From Arsenophonus endosymbiont of Ceratovacuna japonica (GTDB lineage: Bacteria > Pseudomonadota > Gammaproteobacteria > Enterobacterales > Enterobacteriaceae): a stretch of DNA of 64,000 nt. Position 1 is the first letter of the stretch, and every line of letters starts with the position of its first letter. Both the position numbers and the translations under genes were made by a program. Shown here in pieces: positions 11,389-23,743 of the stretch. The stretch spans positions 394,592-458,591 of the forward strand of contig AP026064.1 in the NCBI GenBank assembly GCA_024349725.1. Reading direction: 5' to 3'. Under the pieces are notes generated by a model. It was given only the letters and a program-made list of their open reading frames with translations. It ran no database searches and was not told the origin of the DNA.

Positions 11389-12501
11389 AAATTATTACCA
11401 CATCATTTAACTAAAAAAGTATTAAATTGTTTTTAAATAAACTATGATTTATTAGTATATATTTTTTAATATATAAAATTTAATATTTATTTAATAAAAT
11501 AAATATTAAATTATATTTATTATAACATATTTTATATTAAATATTGTAATTTAAATTATTATTGAATTAACAATAATAAATTTTATCAATTAAAAAATAT
11601 TTAATTAAATATATAATTATATAAAATTATAAAAATATATCATTAATATTTTTAATTAATATATATATTGTTATATTTTATTATATTAATTATATTAACT
11701 AAAAATATTTTTTTATATAAAAAATTTTTCTATTTTTATTTTTTTAAAAAATTAATTTATTATTAAATTATTAATAATAATAAATTAATTTATTATTTTA
11801 TAATAAATAATTGTAAAAAATAAACTTAATGATATTATCAATAATCATACTATTATAAAATATAGTAATAGTTAATTAATTTATTATTTTATAATTATAA
11901 TTAATTAATATAAATAAAATTTAATTAAAAAATTATGAATTTAATTAATATATTAATTTATAATTATATTATTAATATAATTTTTTAAAATATACCAATT
12001 CTTAATATTTTAATATAACTTTTTTGTTTAATTTAAAATTTTATTAATCATTATGCAATATTGAATATTTAATTTTTATATAAATAAATATCTTATTATA
12101 AAAATATAATAAATTTTAATATTTATAAATTTTAATATTAAATTACTTCAATTTAAATATATATATAAAAAAGTAATTATTTATAATATAATTAATTAAT
12201 TTAAAAATTTATTAATTAAAATAATATAAAATAAAATAATTAAAAATACAATTAATTTAATTTATATAATATTAATAATAAAATATTAAATATTATAATT
12301 TATAAAATTTATTTAATTAATATTTATAATATATTAATCATTTAAGTATTACTTCTATTTATATAATGTTTTAAACATTGTCATCTGTAATTTATATTTT
12401 ATACTAAAATAAGTATTAAATTATTATCAAATATTAAAAATATATTAAATATTAATATATTATAACTTAATAAATAAAAAATGAAAATACGGAATTAAAT
12501 T
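11389..12501. other. Gene-free AT-rich spacer, divergent typA/accB
   Basis: About 1.1 kb separating typA (minus) and accB (plus). It must contain both promoters, but in this composition TATAAT-like sequences are everywhere and none can be singled out. A 7-bp hairpin AATGTTT-T-AAACATT lies near 12367-12381. No gene remnants recognised. Confidence 0.65.
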
Positions 12502-12972
12502 ATGGACATTCGTAAAATTAAAAAATTAATTAAGATTGTTGAAAAGTCAGATATTTCTGAATTAGAAATTTTGGAAAGTGGAGAAACTACTGTACGCATT
12601 AGTCGAGCTATTATGCAAAATTCATCAAATGTGCAACAACAAATATCATCATCAACTACTAATCAGTCTATTTTAAAAAATAATATTAACCCTTCTATTA
12701 TTTCACATAAAATGTCAAATGAGAAAAAAATAGAAATTAGTGGTTATAAGATTCGTTCACCAATGGTTGGAATATTTTATCGAGGTCCAAGTATAGATGC
12801 AAAACCGTTTATTGAAGTTGGTCAAATAATTAATATAGGAGATCCTATATGTATTATTGAAGCAATGAAAATGATGAATAAGATTGAATCCGATAAAGAA
12901 GGAATAGTTAAAGCAATTCTTTTGAAAAATGGAGAGGCTGTAGAATTTGATGAACCATTAGTTATAATTTAA
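12502..12972 (+). CDS. accB: Biotin carboxyl carrier protein of acetyl-CoA carboxylase
   Basis: AccB carries the biotin that shuttles carboxyl groups between AccC and the AccAD transferase in the first step of fatty-acid synthesis. The product has 156 residues, like E. coli. The order is an N-terminal segment ([18 protein letters not shown]), a Ser/Asn-rich linker at about 37-75 that replaces the usual Ala/Pro linker, and a biotinyl domain from about 80. The biotin lysine is Lys123 in EAMKMMN. accC follows after one base, the normal operon. accA and accD are not in the window. Intact; the linker has drifted to AT-rich codons (Asn, Ser, Ile), as expected under this base bias. Confidence 0.97.
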   Translation: MDIRKIKKLIKIVEKSDISELEILESGETTVRISRAIMQNSSNVQQQISSSTTNQSILKNNINPSIISHKMSNEKKIEISGYKIRSPMVGIFYRGPSIDAKPFIEVGQIINIGDPICIIEAMKMMNKIESDKEGIVKAILLKNGEAVEFDEPLVII

Positions 12973-12985
12973 TATGGAGTATTTT

Positions 12986-14329
12986 ATGATTAAAAAAATT
13001 GTTATTGCTAATCGTGGTGAAATTGCTTTACGAATTTTACGTGCTTGTAAAGAATTAAAAATAAAAACTGTAGCTGTTTATTCTACTGCAGATCGTGACT
13101 TAAAGCATGTATTACTTGCTGATGAAACTGTTTGTATTGGACCTTATGCTTCAATTGATAGTTATCTTAATATTCCAGCTATAATTTCAGCAGCAGAAAT
13201 TACTGCAGCTGAAGCCATTCATCCTGGTTATGGTTTTCTTTCAGAAAATGCTGATTTTGCAGAAAAAGTAGAACGTTCTGGTTTTATATTTATTGGTCCA
13301 AAACCAGAAACTATTAGATTAATGGGAGATAAAGTTTCTGCTATTAAAGCTATGAAAAAAATAGGGATTAATTGCATTCCTGGTTCAGATGGACCTTTAA
13401 GCAATGATATTAAAATTAATAAAATTATTGCTCATAATATTTATCCAGTTATTATTAAAGCATCTGGTGGTGGTGGTGGACGTGGTATGCGTGTTGTTTA
13501 TAATGAAGACGAATTAGAACAAGCTATTATTTTAACTAGCATTGAAGCAAAAGCTTCTTTTAATAATAAAATAGTTTATATGGAAAAATTTTTAAAAAAT
13601 CCACGTCATATTGAAATGCAAGTTATTGCTGATGGTAAAGGGAATGCAATTTATTTAGCTGAACGTGATTGTTCAATGCAACGTCGTCATCAAAAAGTAA
13701 TTGAAGAAGCACCAGCACCAGGTATAACAGTTGATATGCGTGAGAGAATTGGTGAGTGTTGCGTAAAAGCTTGTCTTAATATAGATTATCGTAGTGTAGG
13801 TACATTTGAATTTTTATATGAAAATGATAAATTTTATTTTATTGAAATGAATACTCGTATTCAAGTTGAGCATACTGTGACGGAAATGATAACTGGTATT
13901 GATTTGGTTAAAGAACAACTAAAAATTGCTTCTTATTTACCATTATCTATAAAACAAAAAAATGTTAATATTTGTGGTCACTCAATAGAATGCCGCATTA
14001 ATGCAGAAGATTCCAATAATTTTTTACCAAGCTCTGGCAAAATTACTCGTCTTCATATTCCTGGAGGTTTTGGTATAAGGTGGGAATCACATATTTATGA
14101 TGGTTATAAAGTTCCACCTTATTATGATTCTATGATTGGTAAATTAATTACTTATGGTGAAAGTCGAGAAATCGCCATTCTTAGAATGAAAAATGCTTTA
14201 TCTGAATTAATTATTGATGGAATTAAAACAAATATAGAATTACAACAAAGAATAATGAATGATAGTAATTTTTTTAAAGGAGGCACCAATATTCATTATT
14301 TAGAAAAAAAATTAAATTTAAATATATAG
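12986..14329 (+). CDS. accC: Biotin carboxylase subunit of acetyl-CoA carboxylase
   Basis: AccC carboxylates biotin on AccB with ATP and bicarbonate. I place the start at 12986 ([18 protein letters not shown], 447 residues; E. coli 449), not at the in-frame ATG at 12974. GGAG at 12976-12979 is a well-spaced ribosome binding site for 12986, and homologues begin here. The ATP-grasp glycine loop [35 protein letters not shown] and the C-terminal [11 protein letters not shown] and [12 protein letters not shown] are all conserved. It is translated directly after accB. No lesion. Confidence 0.96.
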   Translation: MIKKIVIANRGEIALRILRACKELKIKTVAVYSTADRDLKHVLLADETVCIGPYASIDSYLNIPAIISAAEITAAEAIHPGYGFLSENADFAEKVERSGFIFIGPKPETIRLMGDKVSAIKAMKKIGINCIPGSDGPLSNDIKINKIIAHNIYPVIIKASGGGGGRGMRVVYNEDELEQAIILTSIEAKASFNNKIVYMEKFLKNPRHIEMQVIADGKGNAIYLAERDCSMQRRHQKVIEEAPAPGITVDMRERIGECCVKACLNIDYRSVGTFEFLYENDKFYFIEMNTRIQVEHTVTEMITGIDLVKEQLKIASYLPLSIKQKNVNICGHSIECRINAEDSNNFLPSSGKITRLHIPGGFGIRWESHIYDGYKVPPYYDSMIGKLITYGESREIAILRMKNALSELIIDGIKTNIELQQRIMNDSNFFKGGTNIHYLEKKLNLNI

Positions 14330-17147
14330 TTTTTTAATATTATTTATTTATATAGTTGTTTTATAATTTTTTAGATTTTTAATAAAAATTATAATAATAT
14401 TATTATAATTTTATATTTCATATTTTTATATTTATTAAAAATTTTTATTTTATGTCTTTATGATTAAATTATTATCTAAATAAAGATTATTGGAAAATAA
14501 AGATATAAATTAAAATTTTTTTTTATAATTTATTAATTATTTATTATTAACTTATATATTATGTATTTATAATTATAATAAATATTAAAAAATAATTTTT
14601 TATAAATATTTTTAGATAATATTCTTATTTGTAAAATTATTTTAATAATATTAACTAATGTTTTATATTAATTAATGTTTTATATGTGATTTTAAATAAA
14701 GTTATAAATACTGTATTATTTAATATTATTTTATTTAATTTAAGTTTTTATTATTTAGTTATATCTTAAACTATTAAATAAAAATTTATAATTTTATATT
14801 ATAAATATAATATAGTAATTATTAAAAATATTTTATATTTTTATTTCTAAAGATATTTAATAGTATAAATTATTATTAATTGTTATTTTTTGATATTATA
14901 ATTATTTATAAAATTAACTAACTAATTTCAATAATAAATATATTAAAATAATTAATAATTTTATATTTATATAATAAGTAATTAATAATGTTTTAATATG
15001 TTATTTATATTTTATTTATATATTAATTTAATTTTAATTATATATTTATTATATATAATTACTTATTATTTTTTATTACAAAAATAATAAGTAATATATT
15101 TATTTATTCTAATAGTTATTTTAATTTTATAAATGTATTTATTAGATAACACATATTAAAAATTTTATATAATTTAATTTTTTATAGTAAATTATTATTA
15201 TGTTAATTATTATGTTTAATATAATTTTATAGAAAATTATATTATTTGATAAAATATTATTTTCATATTTAAAATTTATTGATAATCATTTTAATTATTT
15301 GCAATATTATAAAACATTTATATTTTAATATAAAATTAAAAATATAAAAAAATTAATATAGATTTAAATTATTTATATTATTATAATTTATATATTATTA
15401 TATAATTAATATTAATTATAAATTATTATTTATTTGAATTTATTAACTATGAATTTATTATAAATTATTTTTATTTTATTATTAATTTTATAATTTTATT
15501 GAAAAATAAATTATGTTATAAATTAAATTTAATAATTATTATTATTTGTTATATAATATTTATTTTTATACTATAAATTTGAATTGTTTTATATTATGCT
15601 ATTATTATTAAATTTCATTATTTTTAATTCGTAATTTTATTAAATATAAAATATTATTTAAAATTAATAAAATGTAATAAAAAATTATAATTCTAAAAAT
15701 ATATTTATATCTAAAATATAAATAATTCTACATTTAATTAAGTTAATAATATTATATTTTAAATAACATATTAATATAATTATTATATTTTATTACATAT
15801 TATTAAATTAGTATAAAATTATATTTTAATTTTTTAGTATAATTTATTTTTAATAAAATATTTATACTATTATTTTATTTAATATAAAATATATATGAAA
15901 TTTATAATATATAATTATTTTAATTGTTATTTAAAAATATATTATTGTATATTATAAATAGTAAATAAAATTTTGTTAATTTAGTTAAGAGATGTTTATT
16001 TAATAAATAATATTTATATTAAAGATTTTTTAAAATATATTTTATAAAAATATAAATATATTAATAATATTAATTATTAAATATATATAATAATATATAT
16101 TATTTTAGTAATATTTATATTTATTTATTTTATATAAAAATTTTAAATATTAAAAAATTTTATTATAAAAATTATTTTTATAATAAAATATTTAAAATTA
16201 AATTTTTTATATTTATTTCAATAAATTTAATTAAAATATTATTAATAATATTTTAATTAAATTTATATTAAGTATATTAATAATAATTAATGATTATAAA
16301 ATATTGTATTATTTATTATATTTATAAAATATAGTTATAAATATTATAATAATTTAAAATAAAAAATAATCATAATTATTATTATATTATAATAATAATT
16401 ATATTGTAATAATAATTTATTTATAAAATTATATATTTTATTTATAAATTTATAATTATAATAAATTTTAATTAGTAAGTAATATAATAAATGTTATTTA
16501 TAAAATAAAAAATTTTATTAATTTAAATAAATATAAAATATAGTATAATTATTATAATTATAAGGTTAAATTTAAAATTATTATAATTAAAAAAATAATT
16601 AATATATATTTATTAAATATTAAATAATATTTATATAATTTAAATTATTTATTAATATAATAATAAAAATTTTTAGTAATAAAAAATACAAACAATTATA
16701 AAAACTATTTTTATAATATTATTAATTGTTAATAAAAATAATAATTAAAATTAATTTATTATTTATATTATTAATAATTAGATATTAATAGTAATTATAT
16801 TAAATTTATAACAAATATTTTATTATATAATTTAAATTATTATTTTAATATAAAAATTTAATTTAAAAATTTTATAAATTTTTATTTTATAATAAATAAA
16901 AGTTTATAAAAAATAAATATAATATATATTAAAATATTTTCAAAAAATAATTAAATCATAATTTTGCATTAAATTTATATTATAATTATTAATTAAATAA
17001 TAAATTAATAAAATAGTAAGTTAATAATTAATAAATTTTGCTATTTTATTTATTTAAAATATTAATTTTTAGATCTGATAATTTTTTTAATAAGAAAAAT
17101 TAGTAAGATACATAATTTTATTTAAGATTAATTAGAGGAATTTATTA
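14330..17147. other. Longest gene-free AT-rich spacer of the window
   Basis: About 2.8 kb without a recognisable gene on either strand. Whole lines (for example 15001-15060) contain no G or C. In E. coli accC is followed by yhdT, panF, prmA, dusB and fis; fis is found elsewhere here (36754) and the others are not seen. Nothing with RNA-gene-like G/C content was found. The upstream region of greA lies at the right end. Confidence 0.7.
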
Positions 17148-17624
17148 ATGAAACGAATTCCAATGACAGTATATGGTGTAGAAAAATTACGTAAAGAATT
17201 AGAATTTTTAAAAAATATTCGTCGTCCTGAAATTATTGCTTCTATTGCAGAAGCACGTGAATATGGTGATTTAAAAGAAAATGCAGAATATCATGCAGCA
17301 CGTGAACAGCAATGGTTTTATGAAAAACGAATTAAAGATATTGAGGATAAGTTATCTAATGCACAGATTATTGATGTAAAAAAAATGCAATACGATGGTC
17401 GTGTAATATTTGGTTCAACAGTCACTGTATTAAATATAATGATAAATAAAAAATATATTTATCGCATTGTAGGTGATGATGAATCTAATATTAAAGAAGA
17501 TCTTATTTCTATTAATTCACCAATAGCTAGAGGATTAATAGGTAAAACTATATATGATATAGTTGTAATTATTACTCCTGGCGGAAAAGTTAAATATAAA
17601 ATTTTACAAGTAGAATATATTTAA
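17148..17624 (+). CDS. greA: Transcription elongation factor GreA
   Basis: GreA rescues backtracked RNA polymerase by stimulating cleavage of the nascent RNA 3' end through the secondary channel. The product has 158 residues, as in E. coli. The N-terminal coiled coil contains the acidic tip region ([20 protein letters not shown]) and the C-terminal FKBP-like domain contains [16 protein letters not shown] lies at 17135-17140 upstream of the ATG. It opens the block syntenic with E. coli greA-(yhbY)-rlmE-ftsH. Intact. The attenuator-like greA leader known in enterobacteria is not recognisable upstream. Confidence 0.97.
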   Translation: MKRIPMTVYGVEKLRKELEFLKNIRRPEIIASIAEAREYGDLKENAEYHAAREQQWFYEKRIKDIEDKLSNAQIIDVKKMQYDGRVIFGSTVTVLNIMINKKYIYRIVGDDESNIKEDLISINSPIARGLIGKTIYDIVVIITPGGKVKYKILQVEYI

Positions 17625-18127
17625 TTTTTATTTTAAAATATTGTATTTTTAAATAAATTTAAAGTAAAAATAATGTTATTTTATAATAAAAATAGTATTT
17701 TATATATTAAAAATTTATTTAATTAAAATAATTTTTTGTTATTTATAATAATAAAAAATTAAAAATTTTTTTTGAAATTTATATATTGATAAAATTATTT
17801 GCTTATAATAATATTATTTATAAAATTTTAATTTTATAATATTTATTTATTATTTTTATTTAAATAAATTTTTAATGTAATAAATATTATATTTTGACTA
17901 AAATATTTTAAATATAAATATTATTATTTATTATTATAAGTTACTTGTATAATGTAAATTAAAAATTTAAAATATTATATTTATTTTTTAATTAAAATAA
18001 TTATTTTATTCTAATAATATATTAAATACTAAATTTTATTATTATAATTTATTATAACAAATTTTATAAATTAGTATATTTAAAATAATAAAATGATATT
18101 ATTTTATAAATATAATTTAAAAAAATT
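17625..18127. other. Gene-free spacer where yhbY would be expected
   Basis: About 0.5 kb of AT-rich sequence. In E. coli yhbY lies between greA and rlmE; no fragment of it can be read here. No RNA gene seen. Confidence 0.6.
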
Positions 18128-18757
18128 ATGACTAATAAAAGATATTTAATCAATTCTAATCGTTGGTTAATTGAGCATTTTAATGATAAATATGTTATTC
18201 AAGCACAAAAAAAAAACTTTCGTTCACGAGCATGGTTTAAATTAGATCAGATACAGAAAAGTGATAAAATATTTAAACATGGTATGACTGTTATTGATTT
18301 AGGTTCATCTCCTGGTGGTTGGTCTAAATATGCAGCAAGTAAAGTTGGTCATATGGGACGAGTTATTGCATGTGATTTATTATCAATGAATCCCATAGTT
18401 GGTGTTGATTTTTTACAAGGAGATTTTAGAGATAATAAAATATTAAGATTATTACTTAAACTTATAGGTAATAAAAAAATTCATGTTGTTATGTCAGATA
18501 TGTCTCCAAATATAAGTGGAATATCTACAGTAGATATATCATGTTCTATACATTTAATTCAATTAGTATTAGATATATGGTATGATATATTAGCAATTGA
18601 AGGAAGTTTTATTATTAAATCATTTCAAGGAGAAGGTTTTAATGAATATCTAACAAAAATTCGTTCTTTATTTTTAAAAGTTAAAATTCGTAAACCAGAT
18701 GCTTCACGATCACGTTCACGTGAAGTATATATTGTAGCTACAGGACGTAAAATATAG
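18128..18757 (+). CDS. rlmE: 23S rRNA 2'-O-methyltransferase RlmE (RrmJ/FtsJ)
   Basis: RlmE methylates the 2'-O of U2552 in the A loop of 23S rRNA using SAM, late in 50S assembly. The length is 209 residues as in E. coli. The SAM-binding loop [12 protein letters not shown] and the catalytic K-D-K-E set are present: Lys in AWFKLD, Asp in MSDMSPN, Lys in [10 protein letters not shown] and Glu in [10 protein letters not shown]. It precedes ftsH by about 50 bases, the conserved enterobacterial rlmE-ftsH pair. The start ATG has only a weak A-rich upstream region. Intact. Confidence 0.96.
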   Translation: MTNKRYLINSNRWLIEHFNDKYVIQAQKKNFRSRAWFKLDQIQKSDKIFKHGMTVIDLGSSPGGWSKYAASKVGHMGRVIACDLLSMNPIVGVDFLQGDFRDNKILRLLLKLIGNKKIHVVMSDMSPNISGISTVDISCSIHLIQLVLDIWYDILAIEGSFIIKSFQGEGFNEYLTKIRSLFLKVKIRKPDASRSRSREVYIVATGRKI

Positions 18758-18806
18758 TATCCTGTATGTTATTATTTAATATACTTGTAATAAAGAGGTT
18801 TATTCA

Positions 18807-20768
18807 TTGAGCGACATGGCGAAAAACCTTATTCTTTGGGTAGTTATTGCTGTAGTTTTAATGTCTCTGTTTCAGAGCTTTGGTCCTAGTGATTTAAGTA
18901 GTCGCAGGGTGGATTATTCTACCTTTATGAATGAGTTAACTCAGGATCAGATACGTGAGGTTCATATTTCTGATCGTGAAATTATTGTTAAAAAAACTGA
19001 TAATAATAGTTACGTTACTTATATTCCAGTAAAAGATGATCCAAGATTATTAGATACTTTACTTGAAAGGCATGTTATTATTATTGGTGAACCTCCTCAC
19101 GAACAAAGTTTCTTAGCAACTATTTTTATTTCATGGTTTCCAATGTTATTATTAATTGGGGTTTGGATTTTTTTTATGCGTCAGATGCAAGGAGGTGGCG
19201 GAAAAGGTGCTATGTCTTTTGGTAAAAGTAAAGCACGTATGTTAACAGAAGATCAAATTAAAACTACTTTTGCTGATGTTGCTGGTTGTGATGAAGCAAA
19301 AGAAGAAGTTAGTGAATTAGTTGAATATTTACGCGAACCTGGTCGTTTTCAAAAATTAGGTGGTAAAATACCTAAAGGAATTTTAATGGTTGGACCACCT
19401 GGTACAGGTAAAACGTTATTAGCAAAAGCAATTGCTGGTGAAGCAAAAGTTCCATTTTTTACTATTTCTGGTTCAGATTTTGTTGAAATGTTTGTTGGTG
19501 TTGGCGCTTCTCGTGTTAGAGATATGTTTGAACAAGCTAAAAAATCTGCTCCTTGTATTATTTTTATTGATGAAATAGATGCGGTTGGTCGTCAACGTGG
19601 TGCAGGTTTAGGTGGTGGTCATGATGAGCGTGAACAAACTTTAAATCAAATGTTAGTAGAGATGGATGGATTTGAAGGTAATGAAGGAATTATTGTTATA
19701 GCAGCAACCAATCGTCCTGATGTATTAGATCCAGCATTATTACGTCCTGGTCGTTTTGATCGTCAAGTTATAGTTGGTTTGCCTGATGTACGTGGTCGAG
19801 AACAAATTTTGAAAGTACACATGCATCGTGTACCATTAGATCATAATGTTGATGTTTTAGTGTTAGCTAGAAGTACACCTGGTTTTTCTGGTGCTGATTT
19901 ATCTAATTTAGTTAATGAAGCAGCTCTTTTTGCAGCTCGCATAAATAAATCTGTTGTTAGTATGATAGAATTTGAAAAAGCAAAAGATAAGATTATAATG
20001 GGAGCTGAGCGACGTTCTATGGTTATGACAGAAGAACAAAAAGAATTAACTGCTTATCATGAAGCTGGTCATGCTATTATTGGACGTATTGTTCCAGAGC
20101 ATGATCCTATTCATAAAATAACAATTATACCTCGTGGGCGCGCATTAGGTGCAACATTTTTTTTACCAGGAAGTGATCAAATCAGTATAAGTATACAAAA
20201 GTTAGAAAGTCAAATTTCTACACTTTATGGTGGAAGGTTAGCAGAAGAAATTATTTATGGTTTAGAAAAAGTATCTACTGGCGCTTCAAATGATATTAAA
20301 ATAGCAACTAATATTGCTAGAAATATGGTAACTCAATGGGGATTTTCTGAGAAATTAGGACCATTACTATATGCAGAAGAAGAAAGCGAAGTTTTTTTAG
20401 GTCGTTCAGTTGCTAAAGTTAATCATATATCAGATGAAACTGCTAGAGCAATCGATGAAGAAATTAAGGTTATTATTGATCGTAATTATAAAAGAGCTCG
20501 CAAAATTTTAAGTGATCATATGGATATTATGCATGCAATGAAGGATGCATTAATGAAGTATGAAACTATTGATGCAAATCAAATTGATGATTTAATGAAT
20601 CGTCGTTCTGTTAGAATTCCAGTTGGTTGGGATATTAATGATAGTAGTAATAATTCTACTAACAAATCTTTATCACAAGAAGAAAGTTTAAAAAATAATA
20701 TCTCTATTATTGATAATCAAGATAATATACATGAAAATAATGATAATAATAATATAAAAAAGAAATAA
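18807..20768 (+). CDS. ftsH: ATP-dependent zinc metalloprotease FtsH
   Basis: FtsH is a membrane-anchored AAA+ protease that degrades misassembled membrane proteins and regulators such as LpxC. The product has 653 residues (E. coli 644-647). It has membrane segments at about 8-24 and 103-124, Walker A GPPGTGKT at 196-203, Walker [12 protein letters not shown], an SRH region ([20 protein letters not shown]) and the zinc motif HEAGH near residue 420. The C-terminal tail is a low-complexity Asn/Ser/Asp stretch. I take the TTG at 18807 as start: AGAGG at 18794-18798 is well placed for it and too far from the ATG at 18816. E. coli has the same in-frame TTG-AGC-GAC-ATG layout. The first 100 bases are visibly richer in G/C than the rest. 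Intact. Confidence 0.97.
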   Translation: MSDMAKNLILWVVIAVVLMSLFQSFGPSDLSSRRVDYSTFMNELTQDQIREVHISDREIIVKKTDNNSYVTYIPVKDDPRLLDTLLERHVIIIGEPPHEQSFLATIFISWFPMLLLIGVWIFFMRQMQGGGGKGAMSFGKSKARMLTEDQIKTTFADVAGCDEAKEEVSELVEYLREPGRFQKLGGKIPKGILMVGPPGTGKTLLAKAIAGEAKVPFFTISGSDFVEMFVGVGASRVRDMFEQAKKSAPCIIFIDEIDAVGRQRGAGLGGGHDEREQTLNQMLVEMDGFEGNEGIIVIAATNRPDVLDPALLRPGRFDRQVIVGLPDVRGREQILKVHMHRVPLDHNVDVLVLARSTPGFSGADLSNLVNEAALFAARINKSVVSMIEFEKAKDKIIMGAERRSMVMTEEQKELTAYHEAGHAIIGRIVPEHDPIHKITIIPRGRALGATFFLPGSDQISISIQKLESQISTLYGGRLAEEIIYGLEKVSTGASNDIKIATNIARNMVTQWGFSEKLGPLLYAEEESEVFLGRSVAKVNHISDETARAIDEEIKVIIDRNYKRARKILSDHMDIMHAMKDALMKYETIDANQIDDLMNRRSVRIPVGWDINDSSNNSTNKSLSQEESLKNNISIIDNQDNIHENNDNNNIKKK

Positions 20769-20847
20769 ATAATAATTAATTATTTCTATAAAATTAATTA
20801 ATAATAAATAATTAATATTAATATTTTATCGATTAATTAGGTATATT

Positions 20848-21696
20848 ATGAAAATTGTTACTAAAAAAATAAATCTTGATCTTAATCATCCAATTATTAT
20901 GGGAATATTAAATATTACCCCAGATTCTTTTTATGATGGCGGAATATATAATAATTATAATTATGCTCTTCAGCATACATCTAATATGATTAAATATGGT
21001 GCCACAATTATTGATATTGGTGGTGAATCAACTCGTCCTGGTGCTAATAAAGTTAGTTTGCAACAAGAACTTGATAGAGTTATTCCAATAATTGAAGCAA
21101 TAGTTAATCGTTTTAATATTTTGATTTCTATTGATACATCTAAAGCTGTTGTTATGGAAGAGGCAGCTAAAGCAGGTGTACATATTATTAATGATATTCG
21201 TTCATTACATGAACCTAATGCATTAGAAACTGCTGCTAAAACAGGGTTATTAATTTGTATTATGCATATATTAAATCAATCTAAAATAAAACATCAAATG
21301 TATAATTGTAAAAATATAGTTATAGAAATAAAACAATATTTATTATATGAAATAAATCGTTGTAAAAAAGCTGGCATTACAAAAAATCGTTTAATTATTG
21401 ATCCAGGTTTTGGATTTGGTAAAAATGTTTCGTATAATTATAAATTATTATCAAAATTAAATGAATTGCATAGTTTAGGATTACCGATACTTGTTGGAAT
21501 TTCACGTAAATCTATGATTGGTATATTATTAAATCTTCCATTAAAAGAACGTCTCATTGGTAGTATTGTATGTGCAGTTATTGCAATTATGAAGGGTGCA
21601 TGTATTATTCGTACTCATGATGTAAAAGAAACTGCACAGGCTATAAAAATTATCAAAGAGACTTTTTTAGAAAAGGAAAAAAATTATTATGAGTAA
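20848..21696 (+). CDS. folP: Dihydropteroate synthase
   Basis: FolP joins p-aminobenzoate to 6-hydroxymethyl-dihydropterin diphosphate in folate synthesis. The length of 282 residues equals E. coli. Signature 1 is [15 protein letters not shown], signature 2 is [20 protein letters not shown] and the KSMIG/R-H-DV region ([10 protein letters not shown]) are conserved. Its 3' end overlaps the glmM start by eight bases, as expected for the ftsH-folP-glmM operon. Intact. The thyA gene elsewhere in the window also uses folate. Confidence 0.96.
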   Translation: MKIVTKKINLDLNHPIIMGILNITPDSFYDGGIYNNYNYALQHTSNMIKYGATIIDIGGESTRPGANKVSLQQELDRVIPIIEAIVNRFNILISIDTSKAVVMEEAAKAGVHIINDIRSLHEPNALETAAKTGLLICIMHILNQSKIKHQMYNCKNIVIEIKQYLLYEINRCKKAGITKNRLIIDPGFGFGKNVSYNYKLLSKLNELHSLGLPILVGISRKSMIGILLNLPLKERLIGSIVCAVIAIMKGACIIRTHDVKETAQAIKIIKETFLEKEKNYYE

Positions 21697-23025
21697 TCAC
21701 AAATATTTTGGTACTGATGGTATCCGTGGCAAAGTAGGAAAAAAACCAATTACTACTGATTTTTTTTTAAATTAGGCTGGGCAGTAGGTAAAGTTTTATC
21801 TAGAAATGGTTCTCGTAAAATTATTATAGGTAAAGATACACGAATTTCAGGTTATATGTTAGAGAATTTTTTAGAAGCTGGTCTTTCTGCGGCTGGATTA
21901 TCAGTTGTATTTACTGGACTAATGCCTACACCAGCAATTGCTTATTTAACACGAATATTTAGTGTAGAAGCTGGTATTGTAATTTCTGCTTCTCATAATC
22001 CATATTATGATAACGGTATTAAATTATTTTCTATTCATGGAACTAAATTGTCAGATGATATAGAAAAAGAGATTGAAATAGAAATAAATAAACCATTAAC
22101 TTGTGTTGAATCATATGAATTAGGGAGAGCAAGTTGTATTATTGATGCTGCTGGAATATATATAGAATATTGCAAAAGTACATTTCCTAGTAATCAGAGT
22201 TTAAGTGGTTTAAAAATAGTTTTAGATTGCGCTAACGGTGCAACATATCATATTGCACCAAAAATTTTAAGTGATCTTGGTGCAGAAGTTATAACAATTG
22301 GTTGTGAACCAGATGGATTAAATATTAATCATGGATGTGGAGCAACTGAAGTTATGTTATTACAAAAACATGTTGTAGAAGAAAAAGCAGATATTGGTCT
22401 TGCTTTTGATGGTGATGGTGATCGGGTAATAATGGTTGATCATTATGGAAATATAGTAACTGGAGATCAAATTCTTTATATTATTGCATATGATGCATTT
22501 CAAAATGGTCAATTACATGGCGGTGTAGTTGGTACATTAATGAGTAACATGGGCTTAGAATTAGCTTTACAACAATTAGATATACCTTTTATACGAACAA
22601 AAGTTGGTGATCGTTATATTATTGAAAAACTACAAGAACAAGGATGGCATATTGGTGCAGAAAATTCTGGTCATATTATTTTATTAGATAAAACAACTAC
22701 AGGTGATGGTATTATTGCTAGTTTACAAGTTTTAAGTATTATGATTCATAATAATATAAGTCTTTATGATCTTTATTACAAAATTAAATTAATGCCACAA
22801 GTATTATTAAATGTACATTTTTCAGGTAATAATAATCCATTAGCTACAGAGCATATTCAAAATATAGTTAATAAAGTAGAAAGAGAATTATATGGAATAG
22901 GAAGAGTGTTATTACGTAAATCAGGTACTGAACCTTTAATTCGAATTATGGTAGAAGGAAAGAATAAAAAACAAGTTATAAAAATGGCTAATTGGATTAC
23001 TGAAGTTATTAAAGAAATAAAATAA
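21689..23025 (+). CDS. glmM: Phosphoglucosamine mutase, with a one-base frameshift in a T run
   Basis: GlmM converts glucosamine-6-P to glucosamine-1-P for UDP-GlcNAc, needed for peptidoglycan and lipid A. From ATG 21689 the frame reads [20 protein letters not shown], then reaches GAT followed by eight T and a TAG stop. One added T gives [12 protein letters not shown], matching DFVLKLGWAAGK of E. coli, and the whole then has exactly 445 residues, the E. coli length. The rest is intact: the phosphoserine loop SASHNP (Ser102), the metal loop DGDGDR, GAENSGH and [10 protein letters not shown]. The break lies at 21761-21769. It may be rescued by polymerase slippage on the homopolymer, be a sequencing error, or be real; the otherwise perfect frame favours the first two. 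An internal ATG at 21856 would give an N-truncated protein lacking the first catalytic segment. Confidence 0.9.
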
Positions 23026-23228
23026 AATATTTTTTATAAAATAAAATTATTATATAAATTTTATATTATAAATTATTAATTAATTATTAATATATATTAT
23101 AATAAAATAATCTTGATTATTAATTAATATTTGATTAATATTTAAATTATTTATTAAAGTAATAATTTAAAAGAATAATTTAAAATAAATAGTTTTTTAA
23201 AATTTTTTATTATAGTAGGTATTTAGAT

Positions 23229-23573
23229 ATGTATGTAACTCTTTTATTTATTTTTTTGTTAGTTTCAATTGCTTTAATTTGTATGATTATATTACAACAA
23301 TCAAAAGGTATTGATATTGGATCTTCATTTAGTATAAGTGCTTCTGAAACATTATTTGGTTCATTAGGTTCAAGTAATTTTATAACTAGATTAACAGCAA
23401 TTTTTGCAATATTATTTTTTGTTATAAGTTTAATTTTAGGTAATTTAACTTCTAAAAAAAATGTAATTAATAATAAATGGGAAAATATTACTAAACCTAT
23501 GCTTATACAGGATACTAAATTAGCAGGAGATTTTGTTCATCCTATAGTATTAACAAAAGATATTCCTAATTAA
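23229..23573 (+). CDS. secG: Protein translocase subunit SecG
   Basis: SecG is the small helper subunit of the SecYEG channel and eases SecA-driven export. The product has 114 residues (110 in E. coli). Two hydrophobic segments at about 1-22 and 53-73 flank the conserved cytoplasmic loop (LQQSKGIDIGSSF, then ASETLFGSLGSSNFITR). The polar C-terminal tail is drifted. It lies directly upstream of tRNA-Leu, as in E. coli secG-leuU, with about 20 bases between, so they are probably one transcript. Intact. Confidence 0.95.
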   Translation: MYVTLLFIFLLVSIALICMIILQQSKGIDIGSSFSISASETLFGSLGSSNFITRLTAIFAILFFVISLILGNLTSKKNVINNKWENITKPMLIQDTKLAGDFVHPIVLTKDIPN

Positions 23574-23594
23574 ATTAAAATTATTTATTAATAT

Positions 23595-23683
23595 ACCGAG
23601 GTGGTGAAATTGGTATACACGCTATCTTGAGGTGGTAGTGCTTATATAATAGCGTACGGGTTCAATTCCCGTTCTCGGTACCA
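23595..23683 (+). tRNA. leuU: tRNA-Leu (anticodon GAG)
   Basis: An 89-base class II tRNA with encoded CCA (23681-23683). The acceptor stem ACCGAGG pairs with TCTCGGT. The anticodon stem CTATC/GGTAG encloses loop TTGAGGT with GAG at 23629-23631. The variable arm is long, and the T arm contains GGTTCAATTCC. It matches E. coli leuU in sequence and position after secG. It reads CUC/CUU codons. Confidence 0.97.
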
Positions 23684-23743
23684 TTTTAAAAGATATCTTG
23701 TGTTTTGTATTTTATTAGTATAAAATTTAAAAAATTATAAATA

